DNA of 64,000 nucleotides from Daldinia sp. FL1419 (GCA_025201765.1 MU623355.1:186001-250000), one strand, 5' to 3'; numbered from the stretch's first letter, positions 34,038-47,934 are shown. Notes: generated from the sequence alone by a model not told the origin. Made by a program: numbers and translations.

Positions 34038-35516
34038 TCAACCAAATCTCTTTTCAAATTTCTTCAGCATCCCCGTAACGCCTTTCTCCAGTCGCTCCGC
34101 GTTTTGGCCTAACCTGCTCTGACCCTCGACCTTGGATTTGTATACACCATACTTGGCCGCGTGCTCTTGTTCTGTTGGTCGATATAGCTGCTGGTGGATA
34201 CTGTAATCCACACCTCCCGGTGCCTGTTGCGTATTGCCGTAGCTATAATGCGAATATCCACCTGGGGGTGGTGGTGGTAGGCCAGGGCTCTGTACGGGTG
34301 GTGGGGTCGGATGATGCTGTGTACTCTGTGGCGGCGGTGGAGGTGCAAACCCGGGTGAGCCGGGGAAGTTGGCACCATACGGACTTACGAGGCCGGGAGA
34401 CGCCAGACCGGAGACAGGGACTGTAGATGAGCGTTGTAGGTGCCCGAATTGAGTTGGTGGAAAGCCCGGGCTTGCGATGCCGGGTGTTGGCAGACCTGGA
34501 CTAACTAGACCAGGGCTCGCTAGGCCGGGATGCACTTGCGGAGGCCCAGGAAGGTTAGGGCCACCGGGCGGAGCAGAGAAGTTTGTTGCTCCGTACCCAG
34601 GGGTATACGGCGGAGCGTGGTCATGAGCTATGGCTGCGGCGAGAGGATCGTGTCCGTCATCCTCGGGCGGGGGAGTCTTTTCTCGGTGTATTCTCTGTTC
34701 CGCAGCTGCTGGCGCAGCCGGATTGTATGCTATGGGCGCAAAGCTTTGAGGTGAGGCACTCTTGCTGTCGTCTGTAGCTGCGGAGGTTGGAGGAGGTGCG
34801 AAGGTAGGTATGCCTCGAGGTCCCGGTTCAGGGCTCGAGTATTTGGGGTCCGAGATGGCAACATTTTCCAACTTTTGGACTAGAGGATTTATCTCTTGAG
34901 ACTGGCCATATGGATGTGGTGGTGGCCCTGGCTCATCCGCGACCTCTACCTGAGATGCAGGTAAAACCCGTCGTACACCATTGACGAATTGTAGAGCATC
35001 GGTGTGAGTCCAGAAGTAGATGTCGAGAGAGTGTAGCTTGTAGTGGTACTTATTCTCGTTCCGCGGATCATACGTCGGGAGATGCCACTGACTCTGGTCT
35101 ATCGGCGCACCGGCTACGCCCTCGACTAGGATGTTTACAAGACATTGTTGCTTATACGAATACCTGACCCTCGTTCTATCTAAATCTGCGCGACGAGGAG
35201 AGTTAGGTATTGCGGAATGAATATTACTTTGGAAATCTTCTTACACCCATCAAACGCATCTTGATAATCTGTGCCTGGTTGATTTGCGACCTCGATTCGC
35301 GCTCTTCGGTCATTCGCATTTTCGAACAAGTACACGTAAGAGCCTTTATCGAAACGGTGGTGCGGTGGGTTCGCTTCTGGAGGTCCGTAGAAATAGTGAA
35401 CGTCTCCGAAGCTATAGAAAGGGAAATTGTTGAGCTATTATGAATTACGAAGCTGATGAAGCTTCCTTGGGCACTTACAGAGTCGCAACATTCTCCTCAC
35501 CAGGCCGAACCGCCAT
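34038..35516 (-). CDS. Conserved fungal protein with Pro/Gly-rich repeat tail, unknown function
   Basis: Three exons, 35516-35479, 35411-35245 and 35185-34038, give 450 aa. The N-terminal 145 or so residues look folded (DVHYFYGPPEANPPHHRFD, FENANDRRARIEV, RVRYSYKQQCLVN, KLHSLDIYFWTH). The C-terminal two thirds are rich in Pro, Gly, Ser and Tyr. An imperfect repeat of the type PGLxSPG runs through about residues 288-309 and returns at 328-337. The last 35 residues form a basic helix (QNAERLEKGVTGMLKKFEKRFG). No signal peptide or membrane helix. I do not recognise the family. The layout, a small domain plus a low-complexity tail, suits a scaffold or condensate-forming protein, but that is inference. 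It is divergent from uS8m. Confidence 0.75.
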
Positions 35517-36401
35517 CTTGCTCACGATTCAGCTTTAAACAATAGGCTTTTGCGAGATGGAGACCGATTAAGGACGGGACAAGAATACAATAAAATAAAG
35601 ATACAATCGAGGCCAGCCTCGTTACTAGTAGTTAGGTTTATTTAATAAATTCGCAAAAAAAAAAAAACTGGCGATAGCTTCAAAATTCACTCGAGGTATA
35701 AAAGAGGAAAAAAAGGGAAAAGTTGGAGAATGAAACTTTGTTCTCCAAAGAGCTCATCGTTAAAATGACGATCACTTTCTAAAATAATATCTACCTAAGC
35801 CTTAGCCTACTTGCGAGTGGTACGACCTTATCCTTATTTTACCACAGCCCTTTCCGACCTTGCATCGAGGGAGGACGGCAACTGGTAAAGAAGTTGCAGA
35901 AGTACAGAATGGAAGACTTGTTCGGCGCTTAGCCGCCCACTCTGCTGCTGAGAACTTGCGACGGTGGGGTAATACTGACGACCAATAGGAGGGTTAGAAG
36001 CCGCTAAGCCGGCAGGTTAATTTGAGAGGTAATTACATATACATAGGTACTGTACCTAGGTAATCGAAGATAGGTACCCGCTAGGTAGGAATCGTCCGAT
36101 AACGTCCAAAGTACCTAAGAGGTACCTAGATAGATAATCGGACCTGGAATTTTCCGCTGAATTATCAATTGATAGAGACCCACATCTTTTTTTCGATCCT
36201 ATCTAAATTTCGATTTGGTGATAGCTTCATTCATACTACCGCTTGACGATCTTCAAGATCCTCGCCGTCGTAACCTCAGCTAGCGCAAATACGAGCTAAT
36301 AGATCTACGGGAGCACCTGAGGATCTGCGTTCGCTACCTTTCCTGCCGCGTCCGAACCAAGAGCCCGGTTGGGCACCGCATCATACTAGACATTTCTCAA
36401 A
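35517..36401. promoter_or_regulatory. Divergent promoter region (repeat-tail protein / uS8m)
   Basis: 885 bp between two outward-facing start codons. A12 run at about 35655-35666. A cluster of GGTACC/CCTAGG words occupies 36046-36131. No named regulatory site recognised. Confidence 0.5.
36046..36131. repeat. Cluster of TAGGTACC/CCTAGG-type words
   Basis: At least five overlapping copies of ATAGGTAC, TACCTAGG, TAGGTACC and GGTACCTAG within 86 bp, in the promoter side of the uS8m gene. They belong to the dispersed word family described under 51041-51487. Confidence 0.75.
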
Positions 36402-36899
36402 ATGGGTATCGTAAACATAGTCAACATGTGCTCGCACCTACAAAATGCGTCGCGAGCACGTCTAGGTCTTACATCCATCCCGCATACGAAATACAACCTC
36501 TCGCTTGCCATAGCTCTGCACCGAACCGGCTACCTCTCATTCGTCACGCGCGGCGGCGCCCACCCACCCGACCCCTCCACCATCTCGTCCTGGAACCCTG
36601 AGCCCCTGACCACCGCCAACGTCGCCAAACAACGCTTATGGCTCGGCCTCAAGTACAACGCCACCGAGGGCGGAGAGCCCGTTATCGGATCCATCACCCC
36701 TATAACCACGCCCAAGAGACCCGTCACTGCGAAATTGAGGCATCTGGACCGCCTTGCGCGGGGTCTCGATTCGCATCCCCACCGCGGCCTGAACCTCGGC
36801 GAGTCTATCATCTTGACTACGAGCCTGGGAACTCTTGATATCCGCGAAGCTATCGAGCGCAAGGTCGGCGGTCTGTTACTTTGCCGGGTCGGCCCATGA
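36402..36899 (+). CDS. MRPS8: Mitochondrial small-subunit ribosomal protein uS8m
   Basis: Mitochondrial homologue of bacterial S8, which binds the central domain of the small-subunit rRNA. Single exon, 165 aa. The start MGIVNIVNMCSHLQNASRAR matches the fungal family, whose mature N terminus begins almost at once. The C-terminal S8 hairpin block is present as TSLGTLDIREAIERKVGG, ending in LCRVG. Length is typical for fungal mitochondrial S8. It is one of three mitochondrial translation genes in the window with mS26 and MEF1. Identification secure. Confidence 0.93.
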   Translation: MGIVNIVNMCSHLQNASRARLGLTSIPHTKYNLSLAIALHRTGYLSFVTRGGAHPPDPSTISSWNPEPLTTANVAKQRLWLGLKYNATEGGEPVIGSITPITTPKRPVTAKLRHLDRLARGLDSHPHRGLNLGESIILTTSLGTLDIREAIERKVGGLLLCRVGP

Positions 36900-37836
36900 T
36901 CTACCATTCTCGTCTGATGTTTCAAGGGTGTTAACGGGGAGAGCATAGCGGCTATCCACACACTGGGTGGAGGAGTTGGTATAGGGCACGGAAAACGAGA
37001 TGAGTCGATGGAACGGGACTCATTAGGGGAAGAGGATAGTGATTATAAGCCGATCGCCCCTCTTATCTTTATGATTTGAGGTGTCCTACGTGCTATACGC
37101 GTGGTCACGAATTCTGGAATTATACGATGGCCAGGGCTATGTAGACAAAATATAAACCGACGGGTGGGCAGAAAACGGCAGAGGCTTTGTGTATATATAT
37201 AAAGCAAAGGAAAATGAGCATCGGCTGCTTACCTGTGTACTTAATTGTACTATATCTTCTCGCATATAAAAAAAAAACAATCCGATGATTCGTTCTATAC
37301 GTTCACGTGTAGGAATAGAAGACCTCTTATTACAAACGTGTTATATTATAATGTTATCTACAATAATTACCAGCCAGCATAGGGGAAACACCATTACTCT
37401 ACCGAATGTAGATACTACAAGCTCACTTATGGCTTGGACCGGACGTTTAAGGCTTTTTTTTCTTTCCCTAGATACTACCTATAACCAACCCCCTGCGTTC
37501 TAGTTTACGATGAATACACATAATACTCATGACAGGTTCAGGTATGTTGTAGGTATTTTGGCTACCTATCATCCATCTACCACCTAACTCCACAGCAATG
37601 CCGCATGCACTGCGGAGGGACGGATTAGAAAAGAATCCCCACGTGCTTCCAATGGATGATGTTAAGAGAAATAAGGTATCATCTGCGCCTCGCCGAATAC
37701 AAACAAATCTTGAACTTCATCTTTCCTTGCCTCTTCCAACTGAACAGACCTGTTGTTGACAGCTAGCTGGCCAGGTCGACGACTAGTTCCTTAGGTGGAT
37801 ATTCCGTAGCAGTATCTATGATTGGACCTCACGTAC
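36900..37836. other. Convergent 3' intergenic region
   Basis: 937 bp between uS8m (+) and the disordered protein gene (-). A9 run at about 37269. AT-rich with a few open frames (for example 37285-37503 +) that have no recognisable similarity. Nothing else seen. Confidence 0.5.
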
Positions 37837-39857
37837 TTAGAAAGTCTCCATCTTGGACTCCTCCTCCTCAGCCTCTACTTCTTCAGGGATGCTGGCGATA
37901 TCGCTGTGAGCAACATCAGATTTGGGTTGCTCCTCTTGCACATCTCCAGTTTCGCTCTTGGCAGGAAAGATCTCCGCGGCAGGCTCAAGTGTCTCGTGGA
38001 CTAAATCCTCGATATCTTCAACCTTCTCTGAGTCCTCAGTAATGGTAGGAACTGCGGCTACCTGCTCAGGAGACTTCGAGGCAACACTGCTACCTTTATT
38101 TGAGGTATCTTCTGATTCCTTGGCCGTCTCAATGGCTGCTTCCGTAGCCTCGGTCTGAGAAACGGCAGGAACAACTTCCTTGGTGGTTGGAGCCTTCTTA
38201 GGGGCCGGCTTTGCTTGCTCTGTTGCTGCTTTGGCCTTGTTTGTCGCGGTCTGGGCTCTAGCTACTGCCTTCTTCGCACTCCCCGTGATCTCCTTGGCTG
38301 CTGCCTTTCTTTGGACGGTCGATGGTGTGCTCTGTTTCTGCGGCGGTGTGACAGGGGCCTTTTCTGCGGTCTTGCTAGAACTGCTTTGCGTCGGTCGCAT
38401 CATCCGCGCAAGGAAGCTTTGATCAACATGACCATCCCTCTTAACAAGAGGGTGGTCTTTGGATACCGGCTTTGGAGGGGGGCCAAGACTGGGACGTGCT
38501 CGACTCCCAGCCGAATTCTGTCGCTTCAAGCCTTTTGTATTAGACGTGGTACTCAAAGCGGACAGGCTCTGTCTACTAGACGACCTATACGTGGCAGAAC
38601 TCACGTTATTGGACGCTCGTGAAAGCGACTGTCTTGGAGGAGTTGCCGCAGCGTTTCCGATTCTGGAAGCTGAAGATGTAGTAGGGGCTGCAATTGACGA
38701 AGGCAACTTAGTAGGCCGGGTAGGTGATTTGGCCTTCGGCTTCACAGATCCAGCTCCTGGCGGAGCGAGGTCAGGCTTCTTGTTGCTGGAGCTAGCCGGT
38801 GGCTTCGCTGAAGTTGTAGCAGCTGCCTTTTTCGGGACATCGCGCTCTCTGGATGATGCAGGAGTGGATTTCTTTTGAGAAGCCAGACTTGTAGCGCTGG
38901 AAGACGCCTTTGCTGAGCTAGTAGTGGGTTTAAGAGTGTTAGGCGACTTGGGTGCCTTAGATGCAGATTTAGTCGTAGTCGAAACAGCTTTGGGGGCAGG
39001 TTTGGCGGCGGTGGTGGTAGTCTTTGTCCTGCTGCTATTCGTTGACACGCTAGTACGCCCACTCGCTGGCGCTACACTACTTCCTCTTGACACTGATGCT
39101 TTCTCTGTCGGGTTCCCTGGCAGTAATTTCGTCTTCGTCTCTTCCTCGTCTGTCACTTTATCTGGATTTGGATTCGGAGCAAGAGGAGGGCTAGGGCTCT
39201 CCTTTTTAACAGGAGATTTCGGGGGAGACTTAGGAGCAGCCGCTGGGATTGGCGACTCCGGGATAGACTTTTCAGACAAATTTGTCTTGAAAGCCGAGAT
39301 GTTCTTAGCCATGTTCTCACTTATTGCCTCTGGCTTCTCAGGAACCGGCTGTGGCGTAGTGGTATTGGTTTCCTCGCTGAGCTTCTGACTTGATGCAGAT
39401 ACCGAATCCCCGCTAGGCTCTCTCCTTAACCCTACCCGGCCGTCCTTTTCGATCGCCACAAAGGTAGTCCGAACCTTGGAAAGCGGCCGAGGCGAGAGAG
39501 AAGGGGGGGAAGGAGATCCTAATTGTACAAGACACGATGTTAGCTGTGATGACCGAGAAACCGTTGAAATCTAACAAATGACAAGATAATAACGTAGCCA
39601 AAAGAGCTAGGAACTAGAGGCAAGGATAAAATTATGGAATTGAGCAGATAATCCAATTGATTCGGGGAGGGAAATATAGGATATGAATTTGAGTGGAATT
39701 CCGAGTAGGCGGTATTATAACAGGCAAGTGTTTTTGACTACAGGAGAGACGCCATACCAACTGAAATACCGGACGGGCCAGGAGATCTTCCTCGATCTGG
39801 AGGGTTGTTCTCACCCTTCTGCTCGAACATGGCGCGGAGGTTCCTGACTCCCGACAT
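37837..39857 (-). CDS. Ser/Thr/Pro/Lys-rich disordered protein, unknown function
   Basis: Two exons, 39857-39758 and 39518-37837, give 593 aa. Two short blocks look like ordered, probably conserved anchors: MSGVRNLRAMFEQK at the very start and RPLSKVRTTFVAIEKDGR, which the splice places at about residues 45-62. From about residue 65 on the protein is low complexity, rich in Ser, Thr, Pro, Ala and Lys with many SP/TP and KSP sites (KSPPKSPVKKESPSPP), then acidic at the C terminus. The basic middle and acidic tail suggest a phosphorylated binding protein, perhaps of cytoskeleton or nucleic acid, but that is only composition. No family recognised and no targeting signal. The frame is strongly coding: 1.7 kb is open without a stop. 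Confidence 0.78.
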
Positions 39858-42649
39858 GGTTGCGACTATTGGGCCTTCCAAGGGCCTTCCCAGGGTTTAT
39901 TGGTAAGAAGGAACAAAATCAGGTGAGTTTGATCAGTTGTTACTGATCGTAGATCAACAATTGTCACCGCGGGAAAGTGCAGATTCCGTTTGGGAGGATG
40001 GATGGCATGCCCTAAAATTTATCCCTTTTTTCCTTTTCCTGTCGGCCTGTAGATCGGGGTTGCGGCTTGTAGACTTTGGCTCGGTCCTCGTAGTCTTAGA
40101 TCCAGCGGCTATCCGTTCCGGGTCCTGGGAATCTCGAAGACGAATTGAACCTCGAAAAAGCGATCAGGGGAATAAACTTGGATAAGTTGCCCAATCCAGG
40201 GGTAATCCAGTTATTGAGCGAGGCGAGGTAAGGCCAGATCGAAATCGCACATGGAGTAATTTTAAGGGTGGTTTCGAAGATAGGAGACTTCTGTAAAGAC
40301 AAAGTTGAACTCAACGGAAACAACCTTAGCTGCGAACTAAAGTATCTAAGGTTATCTTAGAAGTAAACAAATGTCGCAGCTAAGAGAAAAATAAAGAGTG
40401 TTATAGTTGAATTACACTGTCGGCTAGAGAAGGAATTATACAAACGATAAAAAATTGCAGAAGTTGACTTGAGGAGGAAAAGCTTAAGAATAGAGAAAGT
40501 TCAGTTGATTAAAACTGAAGTAACGTGGAGGGAAGTAGAGTGACAGCTGTGGAATTATTTGGTGGCATGTGGCCTAATAAGGCGCAGCCTAGGCGGACCT
40601 AAGAAGAGACGAGCAGAACGAGCAAGAGACAGTTCCTTTAATCAAATTGCCCAGTTAGGCCGTCACTTTTAAGCAGGGGGTCAAGAGGTAACTTTAGTTA
40701 CTTCAGGGTACTACTTTTTTTAATGGGTACTACGGGCTACAGACCCGGTGGTACCTATTAGTAGTACCTCTACATACAGGTAGGTACTTTGGGGGTGTGG
40801 AAGTTAATTATTTCACGGTTGAATAAAGTGGATTCAGGGGCTTGCATGAAGTCCCAAAACGTGTCTAACAGCATACCGAGGCGACCTGAGGTGCGGGAAA
40901 CATTGAAAACATTAAAATGTTTGGATATTTGGTACATAAAATTATCAAGTACGGTTCGTATAAGTGTCTAGTCTCGTCGTCTTGTTGTTTGGCCATATCG
41001 TGGTTCAATTTCAATGTCGTACATATCCGTGGACAGGTGGTACATAGGTATCTTAGGTACCCTAGTAGTGTACTGACTTACATCAGGTACATGTATAGCG
41101 TACCTGGAGGTAGCACGGATATCCGTTCCTACAAGGTAGGAGGTAGGTACCAGGTAAGATTGATAACCTTTTCAAGTTTTTGTACCTTGGTTTTACAACC
41201 AAAGGGTTAACTTCATGTATGTAATGACTTCTTACTTAAAATGTATGCCTAACTTCTCCTTTCTGCTAAGATCTCACGTAGCATAATCGTAACATCGTAG
41301 CATGGTAGCATCGTGTTGTTCCTATTTTATTCGTATAATATAAATATCTATAGCTCTTCCTATGTAGTCGTAAATAGCAACTTATTATCATCCGAAGGAA
41401 TTTCCCAAAGGACAGATATCTAGCATAATGCATAATGCACACGTTTATCTGATAAATTTAACAGCTTACCTCATATTACTTATATTAAGTGCTTATAGCC
41501 CCTGAACAGAATAATTCTAGAATTGTTTAGTACAACTTACATAATTTTAGGTACAACGAAAGTGCTACATGCACCTAGGTACCTATCCACCCAATCTATC
41601 GACTTCTTCCATTGAAGACAAGCGCACGGATAGTATATTGGTACTAATGCATAAAATCTAATGATCAATAGCTTCAAGCCAAGATGGAGTTGGAGAAATT
41701 GAAATATTAAAATCCAGAACCCAGAGACATGTAGAGCCTAGAGCCGCACTGTCAATACAAAATAATACGGTTCGTAAATTATGCAAGCTTACAAAACAAA
41801 ACAATCTAGAAAAAAAAAATAGTAGTTAAAGCGCATTACAAACGGACGAAGATCCAATTCCAATGCACGGATGCTACGAAGGGTATAAATCTTTTTTGTA
41901 TGCGTTACCTTTAGGTATTAGGTTGAATCAATATACATAAGCGATATAAAATAGATGAATAGCATGTTTCAGATCGAGCCCTCATTGGTAGCAAACATTC
42001 GGCCCTCTTTCACAAATTACAACAAAATCCTCAAAAGTTGACCTACAAACTTCCTAGAGGTATCATAACATGCAGCGGAGCATTACCGAATGGTCCCTTT
42101 GGAAGAAATGTCCGGGACGCGAAGATGCAAAGAAGATGCAGACACCCGAATCAGATCCCTTTACTTTTTATTTCCTTCAAAAAGCAATGCACGATAAGGT
42201 AGGTAGCCAATGATGCAATAATTTGAGTAGCAATCTGTTGCATCTAAGCTGCCATGGTACATAAGTACAATTTCCTATATATTGTACCTGCCTATCCAGT
42301 TCCAAAAGTGCCTTAGCACTTTCATAGATGTAAGGTACAATACCTAGATACCTAAGCCTTAAGGTGGAAATCATGCTGCAGGTTCATTTGCTGTAGGCGA
42401 GCAGTAGGCTACAGCGTCTGAACCTAGCACCGTTAACCTAGCACGTACATGTATCCCACATGGAATTGCACACCCGCTAAATGGAAGTCAAGCAACCCCC
42501 TGAAATAACCCCTCCGATCCCGGCAAGGGTACCAAGACCCCACCACCAGAAATTTTGTTGTCGGAAGCTCCGTTAAGCTTCATTTTACGGTAGCTTTGCG
42601 AATTAATCCCACACCACGTTACCATACGTTACTCGATTGATCGTGCACC
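39858..42649. other. Large divergent intergenic region upstream of LYS12
   Basis: 2.8 kb between two outward-facing genes. It contains TAGGTACC-type clusters at about 40748-40790 and 41040-41155, a repeated GGGTACTAC word at about 40707 and 40724, A/T-rich tracts and the CGG-N5-CCG site at 42562-42572. No convincing open frame or RNA gene was found. A promoter this long for LYS12 would be unusual, so an unannotated transcript is possible. Confidence 0.45.
42562..42572. promoter_or_regulatory. CGG-N5-CCG inverted repeat upstream of LYS12
   Basis: CGG-AAGCT-CCG, a perfect dyad, ends 77 bp before the LYS12 start codon. Inverted CGG triplets with fixed spacing are the usual binding sites of fungal Zn2Cys6 regulators. 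Yeast lysine genes are controlled by such a factor (Lys14), though its site is arranged differently. Candidate only. Confidence 0.35.
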
Positions 42650-43829
<1,180 letters not shown>

Positions 43830-44499
43830 ATAGACCTACCGATTTCCTGGTGAACCATGCTATGTACGTACGGTAAGTAACGGCGAGCGTTTGTCATGTT
43901 GAATACGAAGAACACGAAAAGGGGCCAAAATGGGAATCGGAGAGCAGAGTAAAAAAGTTATGATCTAGACTCAATGATGCCAATCCAAATATTTCCAAAT
44001 ATTTTCGAACACGCCACGAAAAGAAACGATTGGTCCAATAAATGGTGCCAAGCCTAGAGGGAAGAAGTTTCTATTTTTTATTTTTTATTTTTTGCCTATC
44101 CTGGGTCCCATATTCCCTATACTGAGCTATCACCTCGCTCTGTAGATGTAGGTGCTGAATTCATTCCATTCATCCTTCGTGAGCGTAAGCACCAGGCTGG
44201 GTTCATGCTCAGCCATCCCCCCACTTCCGGCATTGCGCATAGATACTTTATATACAGGTTCTATTTACGCATCGAAATATGTTATCACGTTATATTGTAC
44301 ACCCTGGGATATAGGTAAGCGGCCTCAAAATTCTCGGGGTGCTTTACCCACCCCGAATCAACCAAGCCACTCATAATAAAACGGTAGTACTCGCCTAACC
44401 GGGTTAGGAGCAGGGTTGAATACATTAAAAGCCATGGTGTTGAGTCCTACTTCATGGCCACTCGCGCCCCTAGGACAAAGCTCTGTCAATCGACAACTT
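43830..44499. other. Convergent 3' intergenic region
   Basis: 670 bp between LYS12 (+) and MEF1 (-). It contains a tandem TATTTTTT array at about 44072-44094. Presumably 3' UTRs; no gene seen. Confidence 0.5.
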
Positions 44500-47130
44500 T
44501 TACTTGGTCCTCTTAGCCTCGAGCTCCTTCTCATACTTGGCGATCAACTCTCTCCTGTAAGCAAATCGTTAGTAAGACTAATCTAATGGCCATGTAGAAA
44601 GTAACCAGAAATTGGGATGAAAAAAAAAAAAAAAAAAAAAAACCATACTGTAGATGCGGCGGCGCGGGTGCGTAATGCGAAAACTCCATACTAAACTCTC
44701 CCTTTCCTTGAGTAGCCGCTCTTAGCTGCGTACTGAAGCCGAACATGGCATTCAAACTACAGTCAGCAATCAGAGTAAAGTCCTCGGAACCAATCTCAGT
44801 GTCGATGATGGTCGCGTTACGCTTGTTCATCAACATGAGGATGTTACCCTGGAACTCGTTAGGTGCCATGATGGTCGTCTTCATCAGTGGTTCCAATACT
44901 TGGCCACCGGCCTCTGGGAAGGTCTTGCGGAATGCCATTTGAGCTGCTAAACTGAAGGCAAAATCGGAAGAATCCGTTACGTGTGTCGCACCGTCGTTGA
45001 CCACCATACGGGCTCCGATAACCTTGTGACCAAGTAGGGGACCCTTTTCACAGGCGATTTCGAAACCTTTGGCACAAGCGGAGATGAACTTGTCTGGAAT
45101 AGCACCACCCACGACCTGGTTGGAGAAGCTGTTCTTCTCTGGTTCCTCATTCGGTTCGATCCATCCACCAACACGAGCGAAGTCACCAGGTCCACCAGTT
45201 TGCCTCTTCAGCAAGTAGTCGAAATCGGCCTTGTTGCTAATAGTTTCGCGGTACGCCACTCGGGGTTGACCGGTGACACACTCGACCTTGTACTCTCGTC
45301 GTAGACGCTCGATGTAAATCTCCAAGTGCAACTCACCCATACCCGAAATAATCGTCTCCTCGCTTTCCTCGTCGACGAATAATCTAAAGGTAGGGTCTTC
45401 ACGTTGGAATCGGTTCATTGCCTTACTGAAGTTGTCGGCGTCTGTGCTTCGCTTGGGCTTGATCGAAAGTGACATGACCGCATCAGGCACGAACATGGAA
45501 GACATGGTATAAGGCAGGTTTCCGTCCGTAAAAGTGTCACCCGAAGCGCATTCGACACCGAACACAGCGCAGATTTCACCAGCACCAATCTCGTTGACGT
45601 CCTCCATCTCGTTGGAATGCATTCGCACAATTCGAGGAATTCTGACCTTCTTATCGGTTCGTGAGTTGAATAAATAAGTCCCCTTCTTCAGGGTACCTTG
45701 GTACACTCGGATATAGGTGAGCTGGCCATAGTTGTTCTCTTCAAGCTTGAATGCGAGACCGACAAATGGCAGCGAATTATAGGGGACTAACTGAGTCTCC
45801 GCCTCGTCCTTGCTGCGATCTAATGCTACATTCCTAACGTCGGCGGGGTTAGGTAGATAGTCACAGACAGCATCAAGTAGGGGTTGGATTGATTTGTCGG
45901 CCAAAGCAGAACCCATCATGACAGGAGTGAACTTCAAGGCGATGGTAGCTCTCCGAATAGCAGCCATGATCTGCTCGTTGGATGGGGTACCTTCTTCTAA
46001 GAAGATTTCTGCGATCTCGTCATCGACGTCTGCCAGTTTCTCAATTAGTTCCTGGCGCTTCTGTTCTGCGAGCTCCTTTAGATCATCGGGGATAGGACCA
46101 GTTCGGACAATCGTTCCTTTGGGTCCTTCGCTGTAGATAGCCTTCATGCCAATCAGGTCGACAACCCCCTTGAATTGATCTTCTGCGCCAATTGGTATTT
46201 GTATGGCTGCAGCTGGGATCTTTAACTTGGAGTTAATTTGCTCAACAGCCTTCCAGGGGTTCGCGCCCATTCGGTCCATCTTGTTCACGAAACTGATTCG
46301 GGGGATATTGTATCGCTTCATCTGCCTGTCTACGGTAATAGTCTGGGACTGGACACCGCTGACAGCGCAAAGAATCATAACGGCTCCATCTAAAACTCGC
46401 AAGGCGCGTTCGACCTCGATAGTGAAATCGATATGTCCCGGCGTATCGATCAAGTTGATATGGTATGTGTTTTCCTGGCCGTCCTCTACCTTTTTCCAGT
46501 CACAGAAAGTGGCGGCGGACTGAATGGTAATTCCCTTCTCTCTTTCGAGTTCCATAGAGTCCATCTTAGCGCCTGCGCCATCCCTACCTCGCACCTCGTG
46601 AATGGCCTTGATACGTCCTGTATAGAATAGTACACGCTCGGTAGCAGTGGTCTTTCCACTGTCGATGTGTGCCTATGCTAAAGTTTAGCATGATCCCTCC
46701 TACTATATGGTTGTGAAGTTGTTTAGAACGTACGGCGATACCAATGTTGCGCACTCTGGATAGTCGCTTCTTCTCTTCCGGGCTCATTTTCGAGAAGACA
46801 GCTTCAGGTGTGAGGCTGGCCGCCTCTTCGGCGGCTTTCTTCAACCTGTCGACCAGACATCTGTTAGTCGTCCACCCCACTGCCGTTTCGCGGCGGGCTT
46901 GGGATGATAGGGGAGGCTTACGCTGCGCTTGCGGCGGAAGTGGCTGCGGCAAATCTTGGTTTCGTTAGGTTAAAGTATCTCCTCCCTTCTACACGCAATG
47001 GGGCGGCGATCAACTGTGCAGGAGAACGAGACCCCGGGACTCTCGAGCCCACACAGAGAAATCGAGCGCTGCATCTCGATCCTAAGATTCGGCTGTCGTT
47101 GAGAACAGCCACGGCACGCTGCACCCTCAT
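44500..47130 (-). CDS. MEF1: Mitochondrial elongation factor G (mEF-G1)
   Basis: GTPase that drives ribosomal translocation in mitochondria. Four exons, 47130-46922, 46845-46734, 46672-44649 and 44554-44500, give 799 aa. The first exon is an Arg/Ala-rich mitochondrial presequence. The splice between exons 2 and 3 falls inside the P-loop region and gives [15 protein letters not shown] (P-loop about 108-115). Then come GITIQSAAT (switch I), DTPGHIDF (G3), NKMD (G4), domain II, and domains III-V with [14 protein letters not shown] near the end. The small last exon adds [17 protein letters not shown]. The last intron carries a 23-A tract on the plus strand (poly-T in the transcript) close to the donor site. 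The start at 47130 is the first ATG of the frame. Identification very secure. Confidence 0.97.
44620..44642 (+). repeat. A23 homopolymer inside the last MEF1 intron
   Basis: Twenty-three A on the plus strand, read as a T-run in the MEF1 transcript shortly after the intron 3 donor. Length is error-prone in sequencing. Confidence 0.85.
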
Positions 47131-47934
47131 GGTTATTGACAAGTAATGAAATGCAGAAACGAGGGATTTCAAAGCCGCGAGAAACGAAGGGACAGAAAGT
47201 AAGGATTGACTGCCGTAAACCGTAGTGTTGAATATTTTCTATCTTCTATTTTCTATTTCTCGATATCAATGAAATCTAAGAAATTTTTGGGGCAATTGGA
47301 AAGCGATAACGGCTTATCGGGGAGCTAAATCCCGCCCCTCGACGGGAAAGGGACCACTCACAGCGCATCAATTCCACATCCTTAATCGAGTTTTAAGAAC
47401 ATCTTCATGTAGACATGTACCTCACATGGGTATGGGATATGTAGGGTTAAGTTTAAAATCGAAAGTTAAATGTTATAGTGTACATACAAAGCAAGTACAT
47501 TCTCGTTCTAAATCTTCTATATTTTACCTATCAGATCGTCAAATCTGATAATCTACACGTACTTATTAGTATTATATGTATAGTTACCAAACCAAATACT
47601 ATCAAGACAAATTTCATAGTACCCGAGTTTCTATTTTTTGCTGGTGCTACCCAAACTAGTCTACTTAAGCTTAATTCAATATCCAATAGTCATATTCCAA
47701 CATTGTAGTCGCCTTCGTCTGCTTCCCAATGTTCTTATGAAACCCGGCCGATCTATAAACAGAGCCACGGACAGTAGGTACACTCCAGATATGAATAGCT
47801 CAGCCTTCAGCTTTATCCACAAAAAAAAACCACTTGCCTAGCCCAACATATACAAATAAATGCTAGCAATGGTAAATTGTAAATAGTGCACCATGTAACC
47901 TGAACCCAAAACGCTGAATCTATGACAAATGCTT
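47131..47934. other. Intergenic region with the MEF1 promoter
   Basis: 804 bp between the MEF1 start and the 3' end of the aspartyl protease gene. Repeated TTCTAT words at about 47236-47258, then AT-rich. No gene seen. Confidence 0.5.

Noticed and set aside
36530..36961. 143-codon open frame antisense to the mitoribosomal uS8m gene
   Set aside because: It is a mirror of the real coding exon on the other strand and has no family similarity.
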